Assembly (NCBI RefSeq): GCF_000737715.1
Contig: NZ_JPRN01000018.1
Coordinates: 1-64,000 of the forward strand
Direction of reading: 5' to 3'
DNA from: Chryseobacterium sp. JM1
Lineage (GTDB): Bacteria; Bacteroidota; Bacteroidia; Flavobacteriales; Weeksellaceae
Length of the DNA: 64,000 nucleotides
How positions within the stretch are numbered: the first letter of the stretch is position 1; every line of letters begins with the position of its first letter. This document shows positions 8,451 through 16,038 of this stretch, piece after piece. The translations under genes and the position numbers were made by a program. The notes below the pieces were generated by a model. It worked only from the letters and a program-made list of their open reading frames with translations. It was not told the DNA's origin and did not search any database.

Positions 8451-9458
8451 ATGAAACGTACAACCATTAAAGATCTTTCAAAATTTTTGTCATTATCGAC
8501 GTCTACCATCTCCCGGGCGCTCCTTAATGATAAAAATGTAAGCTATGAAACCAGAAAACGGGTACTCGATGCTGCGGATCAATTGGGATATAAACCCAAT
8601 CTTACGGCTTTGAATTTAAAATCCGGGCAATCCAAAACGATAGGCGTGGTGGTTCCGGAGATGATTACTCCATTTTCCGCAAAGGTTCTTGAAGGAATTC
8701 AGAATGTACTGTACCCTCTCGGTTACAGGCTTGTCATTACTCAATCTGATGAAAATCCGCTTATTGAAAGAAAAAACCTGCAGCTTCTGGAAGGATTCAA
8801 TGTAGACGGGATCATCATTAATTTGTGCCATGAGACCTATAATAATGATCTGTACCATCAAATCATAAATCAGGGAACGCCTTTGGTCTTTTTTGACAGA
8901 ATTCCCAGCAAATCTTTAGACGTATCAAAAGTGGTCGTAGATGATTACATCAATTCCTCCCTGATGATAGAATACCTGATTAAGACCGGAAGAAAAAGAA
9001 TAGCTCACATCATGGGACCGCAAACCATCCGGAACGCTGTGGAAAGAGCCAACGGGTATAAGCGCATTATGACCAAATACAATATTTTCGATGAAGATCT
9101 GATCATTAGCACGGAAGGAATGAGCTTTGATTACGGGAACGCAGCGGTGAAACAGTTGCTCCATAAAAAGACAGAATTTGACAGTATTTTTGCATTCAGC
9201 GATACTTTGGCGATAGGAGCAATGAATTTTCTCCTTGAAAACAATATTAAAATTCCCAGTGATGTAGCAGTAGCCAGTTTTTCGGGAACCGAATTATCTA
9301 CAATTGTTTATCCGCAGCTGACCAGCGTTCAGCAGCCTTTAGTGAAAATGGGAGAAACCGCTGCGGAACTGATGCTTGAGAAAATAAAAGACAACTCAAC
9401 ACCAAGCAGGACGGTTTTAATGGATGCGGTTTTGGTGTACAGGGCTTCGACTTTGTAA
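8451..9458 (+). CDS. LacI family transcriptional regulator
   Basis: A 335-residue DNA-binding repressor. The N-terminal LacI helix-turn-helix is clear (TIKDLSKFLSLSTSTISRAL, residues 4-23), followed by the hinge region (GYKPNLTALNLKSGQSKTIGVVVP) and a periplasmic-binding-protein-like sensor domain (about 60-335). The ATG at 8451 gives the standard short N-terminus; a two-codon AUG GGC stop lies just before it. It is divergent from the mannitol/fructose genes and shares the twin operators with them, so it most likely represses that operon until the sugar or its phosphate binds. The inducer is unknown. Confidence 0.92.
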   Translation: MKRTTIKDLSKFLSLSTSTISRALLNDKNVSYETRKRVLDAADQLGYKPNLTALNLKSGQSKTIGVVVPEMITPFSAKVLEGIQNVLYPLGYRLVITQSDENPLIERKNLQLLEGFNVDGIIINLCHETYNNDLYHQIINQGTPLVFFDRIPSKSLDVSKVVVDDYINSSLMIEYLIKTGRKRIAHIMGPQTIRNAVERANGYKRIMTKYNIFDEDLIISTEGMSFDYGNAAVKQLLHKKTEFDSIFAFSDTLAIGAMNFLLENNIKIPSDVAVASFSGTELSTIVYPQLTSVQQPLVKMGETAAELMLEKIKDNSTPSRTVLMDAVLVYRASTL

Positions 9459-9539
9459 AAGCATTTACAGTTGTGATATCTCACACTTCGACTTCGCTCA
9501 GTGTGACATCGTTAATAAGATGCTGTTTCGAAGAGCATT

Positions 9540-9617
9540 TTATTATTTTAGGTAGCGAAACCTTATAGGTTTTAAAAACCTATAAGGTTTGATTATATTT
9601 ATTATTTATTTTGCTCC
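9540..9617 (+). repeat. Palindromic CCTTATAGGTTT repeat, full copy
   Basis: AACCTTATAGGTTTT followed by AAAACCTATAAGGTT forms a perfect inverted repeat; the flanks TTATTTTAGxTAxCGA and GATTxTATTTATTxxTTTTxCTCCA are shared with 32411-32466. The second copy has lost one palindrome arm. Confidence 0.8.
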
Positions 9618-9706
9618 AAAGTTAAGATTGAATCAGAATTTCACTCATCAGTGGCGAGAGTTTTGAAAATCTTTTGCTTCCGGTTTCGTTTTGACAGATT
9701 TAAACC

Positions 9707-9749
9707 AAAAAAAAATCCCATCCCCAGATATTTTCTAAGGATAGGACTC
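9707..9749 (-). terminator. Intrinsic terminator of the ferritin-like operon
   Basis: On the minus strand CCTATCC ... GGATGGG pairs (one G-T) and is followed by nine T residues, about 25 bp after the stop at 9773. Confidence 0.75.
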
Positions 9750-9772
9750 TCACCTAAATAATAAAAATTGTT

Positions 9773-10591
9773 TCAGACCACAATGAACAGACCTGCAATA
9801 GTCTGCGCCTCGCTTGTTGTAAGAACTTCATCATAAGCTGCAGATCCCGCCGCCGCTCCGAAGGCTGTGGCTGTATTGAATCCCGCCTGATTTGTGTTAT
9901 CTTCTCCTGCGTACACAGCGTTTGTGGCAGCAGGCATATTTCCTCCGTTGGCCAGTTCTATCCAGCCTTTATTGGCACGCATTCTTCTCACCTGTGAAGC
10001 ATGTCTTGCCTCCACGGAATGGATCTGAAGTGCTGCCTGCAATACAGCTTTATTAGACATTACATTTCCAGCCTGTCCTTTATATGCACGGACTCCGGTG
10101 TCTTCAAAAGCCTGAGCTAAAACCAGAAATTGGTTATAATCTGTGAAAGGCGTGAAATTTCCGCCAGCCGTAAAATCAAAAGTAGGTTTTGGTTTTGGAG
10201 CTTCTCCAAGAGAAGTCAGGGTACTTTTAAGAAAACCTACATGTGCTGATTCATGTTTTGAAATCTGCATAAAAACAGGTCGGTCTGAATTGGGGATCAA
10301 TCCGGCCGCTGCAAGACCTATGGCATAATATTCATTTTCAAGATATTCCAAGACCAATGCCAGCTGTAAGGCATCCGTCAAGGCACTTTTGAAAAAAGTC
10401 GCGGATGTTGACTGATCTGTAGTTTCCGCTTTGGCAGGAGTAGACACTAATGCTCCCAATCCCAATGGAATGGCGGCTACTGCTGCCTTTTTACCAAATG
10501 TTGACATATTGGTAATTGTTTCTAATCTTGTAGCTTCTGTGGTAAAAAATTTATCGTTAGAAAGCTTATCTAGTAATTTAAGAATGTTCAT
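9773..10591 (-). CDS. Secreted ferritin-like domain protein (Ferritin_2 type)
   Basis: A 272-residue protein. The N-terminus has a charged stretch, then a hydrophobic segment (AAVAAIPLGLGALVSTPAKA, about 35-54), which looks like an unusually long export signal ending in AKA. The four-helix ferritin-like core follows (about 65-210), with metal-ligand-type residues in LEYLENEYYAIGL, ISKHESAHVGFL, AFEDTGVRAYKG and IHSVEARHASQVR. The family is known from stress and desiccation proteins, but its chemistry is poorly defined. The related gene 10617-11330 starts 26 bp upstream, so the two are probably one operon and may form a complex. Metal binding is inferred from the motif pattern. Confidence 0.8.
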   Translation of the reverse strand: MNILKLLDKLSNDKFFTTEATRLETITNMSTFGKKAAVAAIPLGLGALVSTPAKAETTDQSTSATFFKSALTDALQLALVLEYLENEYYAIGLAAAGLIPNSDRPVFMQISKHESAHVGFLKSTLTSLGEAPKPKPTFDFTAGGNFTPFTDYNQFLVLAQAFEDTGVRAYKGQAGNVMSNKAVLQAALQIHSVEARHASQVRRMRANKGWIELANGGNMPAATNAVYAGEDNTNQAGFNTATAFGAAAGSAAYDEVLTTSEAQTIAGLFIVV

Positions 10592-10616
10592 AATAGTAGA
10601 TTTTGAAAATGAATAA

Positions 10617-11330
10617 TTAGCTGATTCCTCTTTCTTTCCATGTGAAAGGAGTTTTTATAAATCCTCCTGCCGCCATGACGATATCTTTAGGTTCTTTGGC
10701 AAGGTCAAGTCCATTGGCATCAATCACATCATCACCTGAGAAATCCGCAGATCCTGGATTAATAATATTCCTGATCGCGGAAGCATGTCTTGCCTCTACA
10801 GAAACGATCTTTCCGGCAATCACCAGATACGCCGGGTTGGTAATATATTTTCCTGCACCGTTGTATGCTGCCACTCCTGTATCTTCCAAAGCTTTTGCTG
10901 TGGCCAGAACAGAATTTCTGTCGTTAAAATTCACATTAGCGTACTGGAACTGAAGCGTAGGTAAAACATTCGCAGTTACCCCACTGATAGCCGCTTTAAA
11001 GAAATCGCGGTGAATCACTTCATGGTGATAAAGATCTGTAAAAAGGTCTTTTTCAACGCTTGAAATTCCGGAGTAGAAATTGTTAACTACTTTGGTATAG
11101 AAATCAGCTTCCAGCTGTTCCAGTGCATAGGCGTAATTCAGAACGCCGACATCTCCGGTACCCAGGTCGAAAACCTGCCCGTTGTCTGTCATTCCGAAAT
11201 CATTGTCATCATCACAACCGATCAGTGTAAGTCCTGCCATAGCCAGTCCTATACCGCCCAGTTTTAAAAAGTTTCTTCTGCCTGTATCCAGAGTAGCTCC
11301 CTGGTTAGAAACATTAATAGTTTTTTTCAT
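10617..11330 (-). CDS. Ferritin-like domain lipoprotein with Tat-like signal
   Basis: A 237-residue exported protein. The N-terminus contains RRNFLKLGGIGLAMAGLTL, a twin-arginine motif, followed by a lipobox LIGC near residue 39, so it is predicted to be a Tat-exported lipoprotein. The ferritin-like core has the same ligand pattern as its neighbour: YALEQLEADFYTKV, YHHEVIHRDFF, ALEDTGVAAYNG and VSVEARHASAIRN. Tat export would fit a cofactor or metal loaded in the cytoplasm. It is the first gene of the two-gene ferritin-like unit and is separated from the fasciclin gene by a terminator at 11373-11402. Confidence 0.82.
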   Translation of the reverse strand: MKKTINVSNQGATLDTGRRNFLKLGGIGLAMAGLTLIGCDDDNDFGMTDNGQVFDLGTGDVGVLNYAYALEQLEADFYTKVVNNFYSGISSVEKDLFTDLYHHEVIHRDFFKAAISGVTANVLPTLQFQYANVNFNDRNSVLATAKALEDTGVAAYNGAGKYITNPAYLVIAGKIVSVEARHASAIRNIINPGSADFSGDDVIDANGLDLAKEPKDIVMAAGGFIKTPFTWKERGIS

Positions 11331-11372
11331 AATATTATAGGTTTGAGTGTTATTAAATTCTCAAAAGAGGAG

Positions 11373-11402
11373 AAAAAAACAGCATAATAAATTATGCTGT
11401 TT
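11373..11402 (-). terminator. Terminator after the fasciclin gene
   Basis: AAACAGCATAAT ... ATTATGCTGTTT inverted repeat, with a seven-T tail on the minus strand, 13 bp beyond the stop of the fasciclin gene. Confidence 0.8.
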
Positions 11403-11415
11403 GAAAACTAAAACA

Positions 11416-11985
11416 TTACGGCATCAACACCGTATCAATCACGTGGATCACACCGTTTGACTGATTTACATCAGCGATCGTCACTTTTGCACTATTTCCT
11501 TTTGCATCCTGTACATAAAGGTCTTTTCCTTTTGTCCAGAAAGTCAATCCTTCACCTTCTACTGTTTTCATCATACTTTTACCGTTTCCGGCTTTCACAG
11601 CTGCCCAGATGTCTTTAGCACTGTATTTCCCTGCAAGCACATGATATGTTAAGATTTTGGTAAGCATTTCTTTGTTTTCCGGTTTTACCAGAGTTTCCAC
11701 CGTTCCTTTCGGAAGTTTAGCGAAGGCTGCATCTGTAGGAGCTAATACCGTGAAAGGTCCCGCTCCCTGCAATGTCTCTACCAGACCTGCCGCTTTTACT
11801 GCTGCTACCAAAGTCTTGTGATCTTTAGAGTTTACAGCATTTTCAATGATATTTTTAGATGGATACATCGGCGCACCGCCTACCATTACTGTTTTTTCTT
11901 TCATCGTTTGTGCAGTTACCTTCCCGCTGAAAGCGAATGATAAAGCGACCATTCCTAAAACTGCGATTTTTGAGCTTGTGTTCAT
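11416..11985 (-). CDS. Secreted fasciclin domain protein
   Basis: A 189-residue protein with a signal peptide (residues 1-26, cleavage after TAQ) and one FAS1 domain. The two FAS1 boxes are visible: FTVLAPTDAAFAKLPKGTVETL (about 95-116) and the C-terminal SNGVIHVIDTVLMP, with TYHVLAGKYSAKDI between them. FAS1 proteins are extracytoplasmic adhesion or ligand-binding modules; in mycobacteria the fasciclin proteins MPT70/MPT83 are controlled by SigK/RskA. A sigma/anti-sigma pair of similar type lies about 0.7 kb away. It has its own terminator, and a promoter is expected in 11986-12100, though no clear -7 box was identified. Confidence 0.92.
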   Translation of the reverse strand: MNTSSKIAVLGMVALSFAFSGKVTAQTMKEKTVMVGGAPMYPSKNIIENAVNSKDHKTLVAAVKAAGLVETLQGAGPFTVLAPTDAAFAKLPKGTVETLVKPENKEMLTKILTYHVLAGKYSAKDIWAAVKAGNGKSMMKTVEGEGLTFWTKGKDLYVQDAKGNSAKVTIADVNQSNGVIHVIDTVLMP

Positions 11986-12100
11986 TTTGTTGATTTTTTA
12001 AGTTAATATCTATTTAAGTTGTGTTCTTAGAATCATTTACGAGGTGGTTTTTGTTTTGGATTTAAAAAAATTGATTTTTTATTAAAAATTTCAAAATCCT

Positions 12101-12622
12101 TTATTTCTTTTTAGAATCCGGGACAAAATCGAGGCAGACAGAATTCATACAAAATCTTTTACCGGTAGGATTCGGGCCGTCATCGAAAATATGTCCGAGG
12201 TGGGAATCACATCTTCCGCACAATACCTCAGTTCTTGTCATGTTATGGGAAGTATCTTTTCTGTAGACCACACTGTTTTTACGAAGCGGCTCATAAAAGG
12301 AAGGCCAACCGCAGGTTGTCGCAAATTTTGAAGTGGAAAAAAACAGAGGATTTCCACATACTGCACAGAAATAGGTTCCTTTCTCATCGAATTCATAATA
12401 TTTTCCGGTGAAGGCCGTTTCTGTAGCCCCTTCTCTGGCCACCTGATACAGTTCCGGCTTCAGGATCTTCTTCCATTCCGTATTGCTCACTTTCAAAGGA
12501 GTGGTTACTGTACGCGAGTAGTAAGGATTCTTTGTTTTAAAATTACCAGACTGGGCAAAACTTCTTTCTGCGGTGACTGCCAAAAAGAAGACGAGGGCTG
12601 TTTTTACGATGAGACTTTTCAT
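12101..12622 (-). CDS. msrB: Exported peptide-methionine (R)-S-oxide reductase
   Basis: Reduces methionine-R-sulfoxide in oxidised proteins. The MsrB fold is complete: zinc-site CxxC pairs in FCAVCGNPLF and VLCGRCDSHLGH, the substrate region CGWPSFYEP, and the catalytic-Cys region GKRFCMNSVCLDF near the C-terminus. The chosen ATG at 12622 (MKSLIVKTALVFFLAVTAE) gives a clean signal peptide ending SFAQ, so the enzyme should act in the periplasm or as a secreted protein; the open frame extends to 12655 but would bury the signal. It is divergent from the ECF sigma factor and next to fasciclin and ferritin-like genes, which suggests an envelope oxidative-damage role. Confidence 0.92.
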   Translation of the reverse strand: MKSLIVKTALVFFLAVTAERSFAQSGNFKTKNPYYSRTVTTPLKVSNTEWKKILKPELYQVAREGATETAFTGKYYEFDEKGTYFCAVCGNPLFFSTSKFATTCGWPSFYEPLRKNSVVYRKDTSHNMTRTEVLCGRCDSHLGHIFDDGPNPTGKRFCMNSVCLDFVPDSKKK

Positions 12623-12660
12623 ATTCGATAATTTTAAACGATTACTTAAAATCATTTACG

Positions 12661-13281
12661 ATGCAAAAGTTTTTTCGGATGTTGTTTATTATATCTTTTA
12701 TTTTATTACATTTGGAAGGAAAATCATACGCTATTAAAACAACCTATTCGGAAGAAGAGCTTATCGTTTTACTTAAGGAAAAAAACGAGTCCGGCTTTCA
12801 CTATTTGTACGACCACTATGCAGGAGCACTGTATGGGGTGGTTCTCCGAATCGTCCAGTCTAAAGAATACACTGAAGAGATTATTCAGGATGTTTTCGTC
12901 AAGATCTGGAATGCCATCCATCAGTATGATTCTTCAAAAGGCAAATTCTACACCTGGATGATCAATATTGCCCGAAATACGGCGATAGATTATTTAAAAT
13001 CAAAAGGTTTCCAAAACGAACTAAAAAACCAACCGCTTCCAGATTTCGTATATAATTCTGCAGAACTTTCAACGTCTAACAATTCATCCGATTTTATTGG
13101 ATTTAATAATGTACTGAAAGGTCTGGAGGTTGATAAACAAGAACTTATCGACCTGGCATACTACCAGGGTTATACTCAGAACGAGATATCGGAAAAGCTG
13201 AAGATACCCCTTGGAACGGTGAAAACCAAAATGCGGAACGCGCTGATGAAATTAAAGGATTTGTTAAAAGATTATCAATAA
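12661..13281 (+). CDS. ECF sigma-70 family RNA polymerase sigma factor (SigK-like)
   Basis: Directs RNA polymerase to a stress regulon. Region 2 (SGFHYLYDHYAGALYGVVLR ... YTWMINIARNTAIDYLKS) and region 4 (LAYYQGYTQNEISEKLKIPLGTVKTKMRNAL) are complete. The N-terminus is uncertain. The ATG at 12661 adds a 24-residue hydrophobic stretch (FFRMLFIISFILLHLEGK) not expected in a sigma factor. A promoter-like TTG-N22-TACATTTG ends inside this stretch at 12714, and the usual N-terminus seems to be IKTTYSEEEL, starting at an ATT codon at 12733. The longer frame is given because it has a standard start codon. It is followed after 1 bp by its anti-sigma factor. Target genes probably include itself and the divergent msrB. 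Confidence 0.9.
   Translation: MQKFFRMLFIISFILLHLEGKSYAIKTTYSEEELIVLLKEKNESGFHYLYDHYAGALYGVVLRIVQSKEYTEEIIQDVFVKIWNAIHQYDSSKGKFYTWMINIARNTAIDYLKSKGFQNELKNQPLPDFVYNSAELSTSNNSSDFIGFNNVLKGLEVDKQELIDLAYYQGYTQNEISEKLKIPLGTVKTKMRNALMKLKDLLKDYQ
12682..12714 (+). promoter_or_regulatory. Candidate promoter inside the 5' part of the sigma-factor frame
   Basis: TTG (12682-12684), 22-bp spacer, TACATTTG (12707-12714), matching the flavobacterial TTG-N17-23-TAnnTTTG pattern. It would start transcription near 12718, downstream of both candidate ATG codons, leaving ATT at 12733 as the likely start codon. Confidence 0.45.
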
Positions 13282-13282
13282 A

Positions 13283-14110
13283 TTGAACACTAAAGAATAC
13301 ATATCATCCGGAATTATAGAATCTTATATTCTAGGTCTTGCTTCTCCTGAGGAGGCAGGCATTTTGGAGTGTGTGATGAAAAACAATGCTGAAGTAAAAG
13401 CGGCTTTTGAAGAAGCGCAGCAAACTTTGGAAGATTTGGCGACAAGCCAGGCCGTGGCACCGCCAGCCGATTTAAAATCTAAGATATGGAATAAGATCCA
13501 GCAGGAACAGACTACGGAAGAAGTACAGCCTGCGGTTATTAGAGATATTCCAACTGTGAGACCTCAAGAGAATATTGCGCCTCAACAGGACATTCAACCT
13601 CAGAGTAAAAGTAGCTGGAAAACATATGCAGTGGCCGCTTCAGTCCTATTTCTGGTCAGTGCGGCAGGAAATCTTTTCTGGATGAACAGCCAGTCTGAAA
13701 CAAGATCAGAAATAGCTAAAATGCAGACCGAGAAAAAAACTCAGGATCTCGCTATGCAAAAAATGAATCAGAAAATGGATATGGTTTCCAATCCTGATAT
13801 GCAGATGGTTATGCTGAAAGGCGTAGAAAAGCATACGGACTCCAAAGCCATGGTTTTCTGGGACAAAAAGACGAAACAAGTCTATCTCAACGCCGAAAGT
13901 CTTCCGAAAGCTCCTGAAGGAATGCAGTATCAGCTGTGGGCGATCGCGGATGGCAAACCTGTAAGTGCAGGAATGTATACCGAAGAGAAAGACAGCAAAA
14001 TAGCGCTCGCGAATATTCCGAAGGCCCAAGCATTCGCTATTACCCTTGAAAAAGAGGGTGGCAGCGCAGTTCCTACCATGGAGAATATGTATGTGATGGG
14101 CGGAATCTAA
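13283..14110 (+). CDS. Anti-sigma factor, RskA-like membrane protein
   Basis: A 275-residue partner of the upstream sigma factor. Residues 1-70 form a cytoplasmic anti-sigma domain (IIESYILGLASPEEAGILE, typical of RskA-type proteins), one transmembrane helix lies at about 114-133 (YAVAASVLFLVSAAGNLFWM), a short coiled-coil-like stretch follows, and the C-terminal periplasmic part has the RskA signature (MQYQLWAIADGKPVSAG ... ITLEKEGGS). Translation starts at TTG 13283, one base after the sigma stop, so expression is coupled. By analogy, proteolysis of the membrane protein would release the sigma factor; no protease gene is nearby. Confidence 0.88.
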   Translation: MNTKEYISSGIIESYILGLASPEEAGILECVMKNNAEVKAAFEEAQQTLEDLATSQAVAPPADLKSKIWNKIQQEQTTEEVQPAVIRDIPTVRPQENIAPQQDIQPQSKSSWKTYAVAASVLFLVSAAGNLFWMNSQSETRSEIAKMQTEKKTQDLAMQKMNQKMDMVSNPDMQMVMLKGVEKHTDSKAMVFWDKKTKQVYLNAESLPKAPEGMQYQLWAIADGKPVSAGMYTEEKDSKIALANIPKAQAFAITLEKEGGSAVPTMENMYVMGGI

Positions 14111-14383
14111 TAACTACTTTACCCACTTTTCATTGACAACTCATAAACTCGTTACTTTAAACAGTAGCCTGGATTGCTCATGGATTGAAATAATCACTTG
14201 TTTATTTATCAGTGCCCGGGAATTCTGTCTTTAGAAAGAATCATCTGCATTCTGTTCTACGACACTTTAAAGCCATAAGCCATTGAAAATAAATGATTTT
14301 TTGTGATAGTATTCATTTTGAATCCCCTACATTTAATACAGAAATAGGACTTATAAAAAAACACAATACTTTATATTTCTACT

Positions 14384-14403
14384 ATCCCCGTCATGGGGAT
14401 TTT
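14384..14403 (+). terminator. Candidate terminator
   Basis: ATCCCC-GTCAT-GGGGAT followed by TTT. It lies 274 bp after the anti-sigma stop and could end a long 3' UTR or a small RNA. Confidence 0.4.
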
Positions 14404-14488
14404 AATGAAATTATTTCAAATAACGATATTTCAAGGTCTTGATGTACGATTAAAGAACATTTAAGTTGGAACAGTTTATATGTTCATT

Positions 14489-14519
14489 AGCCTCTTGTTA
14501 ATAGCAGGAGGTTTTGTTT
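14489..14519 (+). terminator. Candidate terminator
   Basis: AGCCTCTTG pairs with CAGGAGGTTT across a short loop and is followed by a T-rich tail. It is 380 bp beyond the nearest plus-strand gene. Confidence 0.45.
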
Positions 14520-14566
14520 AAAGCCATCGGCAAGGAAATCGGGGAATATTTTAAGTACATACAGTA

Positions 14567-15514
14567 TTAATTATCCTGTCTTCTGTCTATTTTCAGCTCT
14601 CTTTCCACTTCATTGACGTTCGGCAAAGGAAAATCATAGCTTTCTGAGATGTACTTCAGCACTTCTTCTTCCGTTTTATCATTGATTTTTCTGATAAAAA
14701 GATGATTCGTGGCTTTCAAATAGACAATGAGTTCATTTGAGGTCTGTTTCTTTCCAAATATCGATTTTTCAATGACAGCTCTTTTGTCATCATTCACAAT
14801 AAGATCGTTGAACGAGGTATTCATCAGAACGGTCTGAAAAAATGATTCTGCCGGGAGAAATGTATGAAGGTAATAATCCTCAAAATTCATCACCCTTTTA
14901 TTATTGGCGAGAAAAGCGCAGGTATCTCTGGTGAAAATCACCCATTTCCCTCCAATATAAGGCGTCACTCCTTTCATAAATTCTCTTTTGTACATAAGAG
15001 ATGAGATCTTATAGGAAAGTTCCGTGAAATGATTCTGAATCCTCTGCAGGGTATCCGGACGGTAAAACTTCTGATCATAATAGAAAAGATAATTTCTTCC
15101 TTTGTTCGCGGTAAGGAATCTCCTGATGATATTCTGCGATTTTAAAGGATAGTCTTCACCGCTCAGATTAACGAAATAGTCCCATTCCTGGCTTACATTA
15201 AGCAGAAACTCCATGGCATCAAGCTCGGCCTGAATCATACTGAATCCGCCGGAAACGATGTTGATACTCTCCAGAATATAGACGTTAGGGAACTGAACAA
15301 GGTACATCTGAATCTCATCGGTGATCTCTTCCTTAGCCTTCCGGTCGATATGAATCAGGTAAAACTGATCCCTCGTATAAATCTTCTGAAACATGGCTTT
15401 GAAAACTTCCGGCTTATGATGAACCATAATAAAGTAGGCAATTCTCACATGCTGGTCTGAGTGAGATTCCAGAACTTGAGGCCGGGGGCTGGGTGTAGGA
15501 ACGGAAGTCTGCAT
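14567..15514 (-). CDS. Core-2/I-branching-type beta-1,6-N-acetylglucosaminyltransferase family protein (GT14)
   Basis: About 315 residues. Matches the Branch/GT14 family: N-terminal HVRIAYFIMVHHKPEVF, then DQFYLIHIDRKA, and the central WDYFVNLSGEDYPLKS with the conserved SGxDYPL core. No signal peptide is seen, so it should act in the cytoplasm on a glycan or lipid acceptor. ATG at 15514 is preferred to an in-frame TTG at 15550, which would add 12 residues. It stands alone on the minus strand, divergent from the cold-shock leader at 15577, so its upstream region is shared with that element. Acceptor and product are unknown. Confidence 0.8.
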   Translation of the reverse strand: MQTSVPTPSPRPQVLESHSDQHVRIAYFIMVHHKPEVFKAMFQKIYTRDQFYLIHIDRKAKEEITDEIQMYLVQFPNVYILESINIVSGGFSMIQAELDAMEFLLNVSQEWDYFVNLSGEDYPLKSQNIIRRFLTANKGRNYLFYYDQKFYRPDTLQRIQNHFTELSYKISSLMYKREFMKGVTPYIGGKWVIFTRDTCAFLANNKRVMNFEDYYLHTFLPAESFFQTVLMNTSFNDLIVNDDKRAVIEKSIFGKKQTSNELIVYLKATNHLFIRKINDKTEEEVLKYISESYDFPLPNVNEVERELKIDRRQDN

Positions 15515-15576
15515 AGCTACGGATTTAAAATCATCCGCGGGTGCAAACAATTCAGTTAACGTGCGGAAGCTACGAA

Positions 15577-16038
15577 TAAATTTTTGATAATCAATTATTT
15601 AAACTAATTATTATTCAGTTTCTTTATTGTAGTTTTGCAAAGCATTTATAAGAACAGGCCTCTGCCTTTTGCTATTCTGTAATAGTTTAAAATCTTCATT
15701 TTTCTCTTTCAGTTTTGCTTTTTCAGCTGCCCAATTAAAACTTATTTTTTGAAATAATTTTTAATACTGCTTCCTTGGTTTTCAGGTTAAAAAAAAGTAG
15801 TTATAAAATTCAGAACAGTACGGATTCATCAAATCCTGCTTTAAGAATGAGAACGATACGATATTGCAAAGCTCAGCAAATATATTCCCAAAAATGAATT
15901 TATTGTCAAAGTTAATGCAAAGTAAAATAATAAATAAAGATAATGCTTATCCGTTGGATAGCCATTATTTTTAAACAAGACAACAATTCAGATCTTAACC
16001 GATTTGGCCACTCAGAACCGGATGTCCGGTAGATTACA
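15577..16038 (+). promoter_or_regulatory. Cold-shock-type promoter and long 5' leader (copy 1)
   Basis: About 390 nt of leader before the helicase. From 15577 to about 15740 it is visibly similar to 25096-25250 before the second cold-shock gene. Shared parts, in order: TTGATAATCAA (15584-15594), ATTTAAA, TTATTCAGTT, a -7 box TAGTTTTG (15630-15637), A(C/T)AGGCCxCTGCCTTT (from 15653), a TCTGTxATAGT stretch, TTTCAGTTxxxGCTTTTTCAG and GCC. Near the start codon a hairpin ACCGGA-TG-TCCGGT (16017-16030) may affect initiation. Cold-inducible regulation is inferred from the genes it precedes. Confidence 0.65.
15943..16032 (+). CDS. Upstream ORF, 29 codons, in the helicase leader
   Basis: ATG at 15943, TAG at 16030-16032, six bases before the helicase ATG. 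The peptide starts MLIRWIAIIFKQDNN and has no family I recognise. Its stop-to-start distance is right for translational coupling. It overlaps the ACCGGATGTCCGGT hairpin, so ribosomes on it would open that structure. It may be a leader peptide or chance. Confidence 0.3.
   Translation: MLIRWIAIIFKQDNNSDLNRFGHSEPDVR

Larger units (their letters stand above)
9459..9772. other. Spacer with two repeat types
   Basis: No gene found. It holds a REP-like unit near 9486-9511 (CTTCGACTTCGCTCAGTGTG), the palindromic CCTTATAGG repeat at 9540-9617, and a minus-strand terminator near 9707-9749. Confidence 0.6.
14111..14566. other. Spacer with two terminator-like hairpins
   Basis: No coding sequence recognised in 456 bp. 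Two plus-strand hairpins (14384-14403 and 14489-14519) lie far beyond the anti-sigma stop. Confidence 0.5.
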
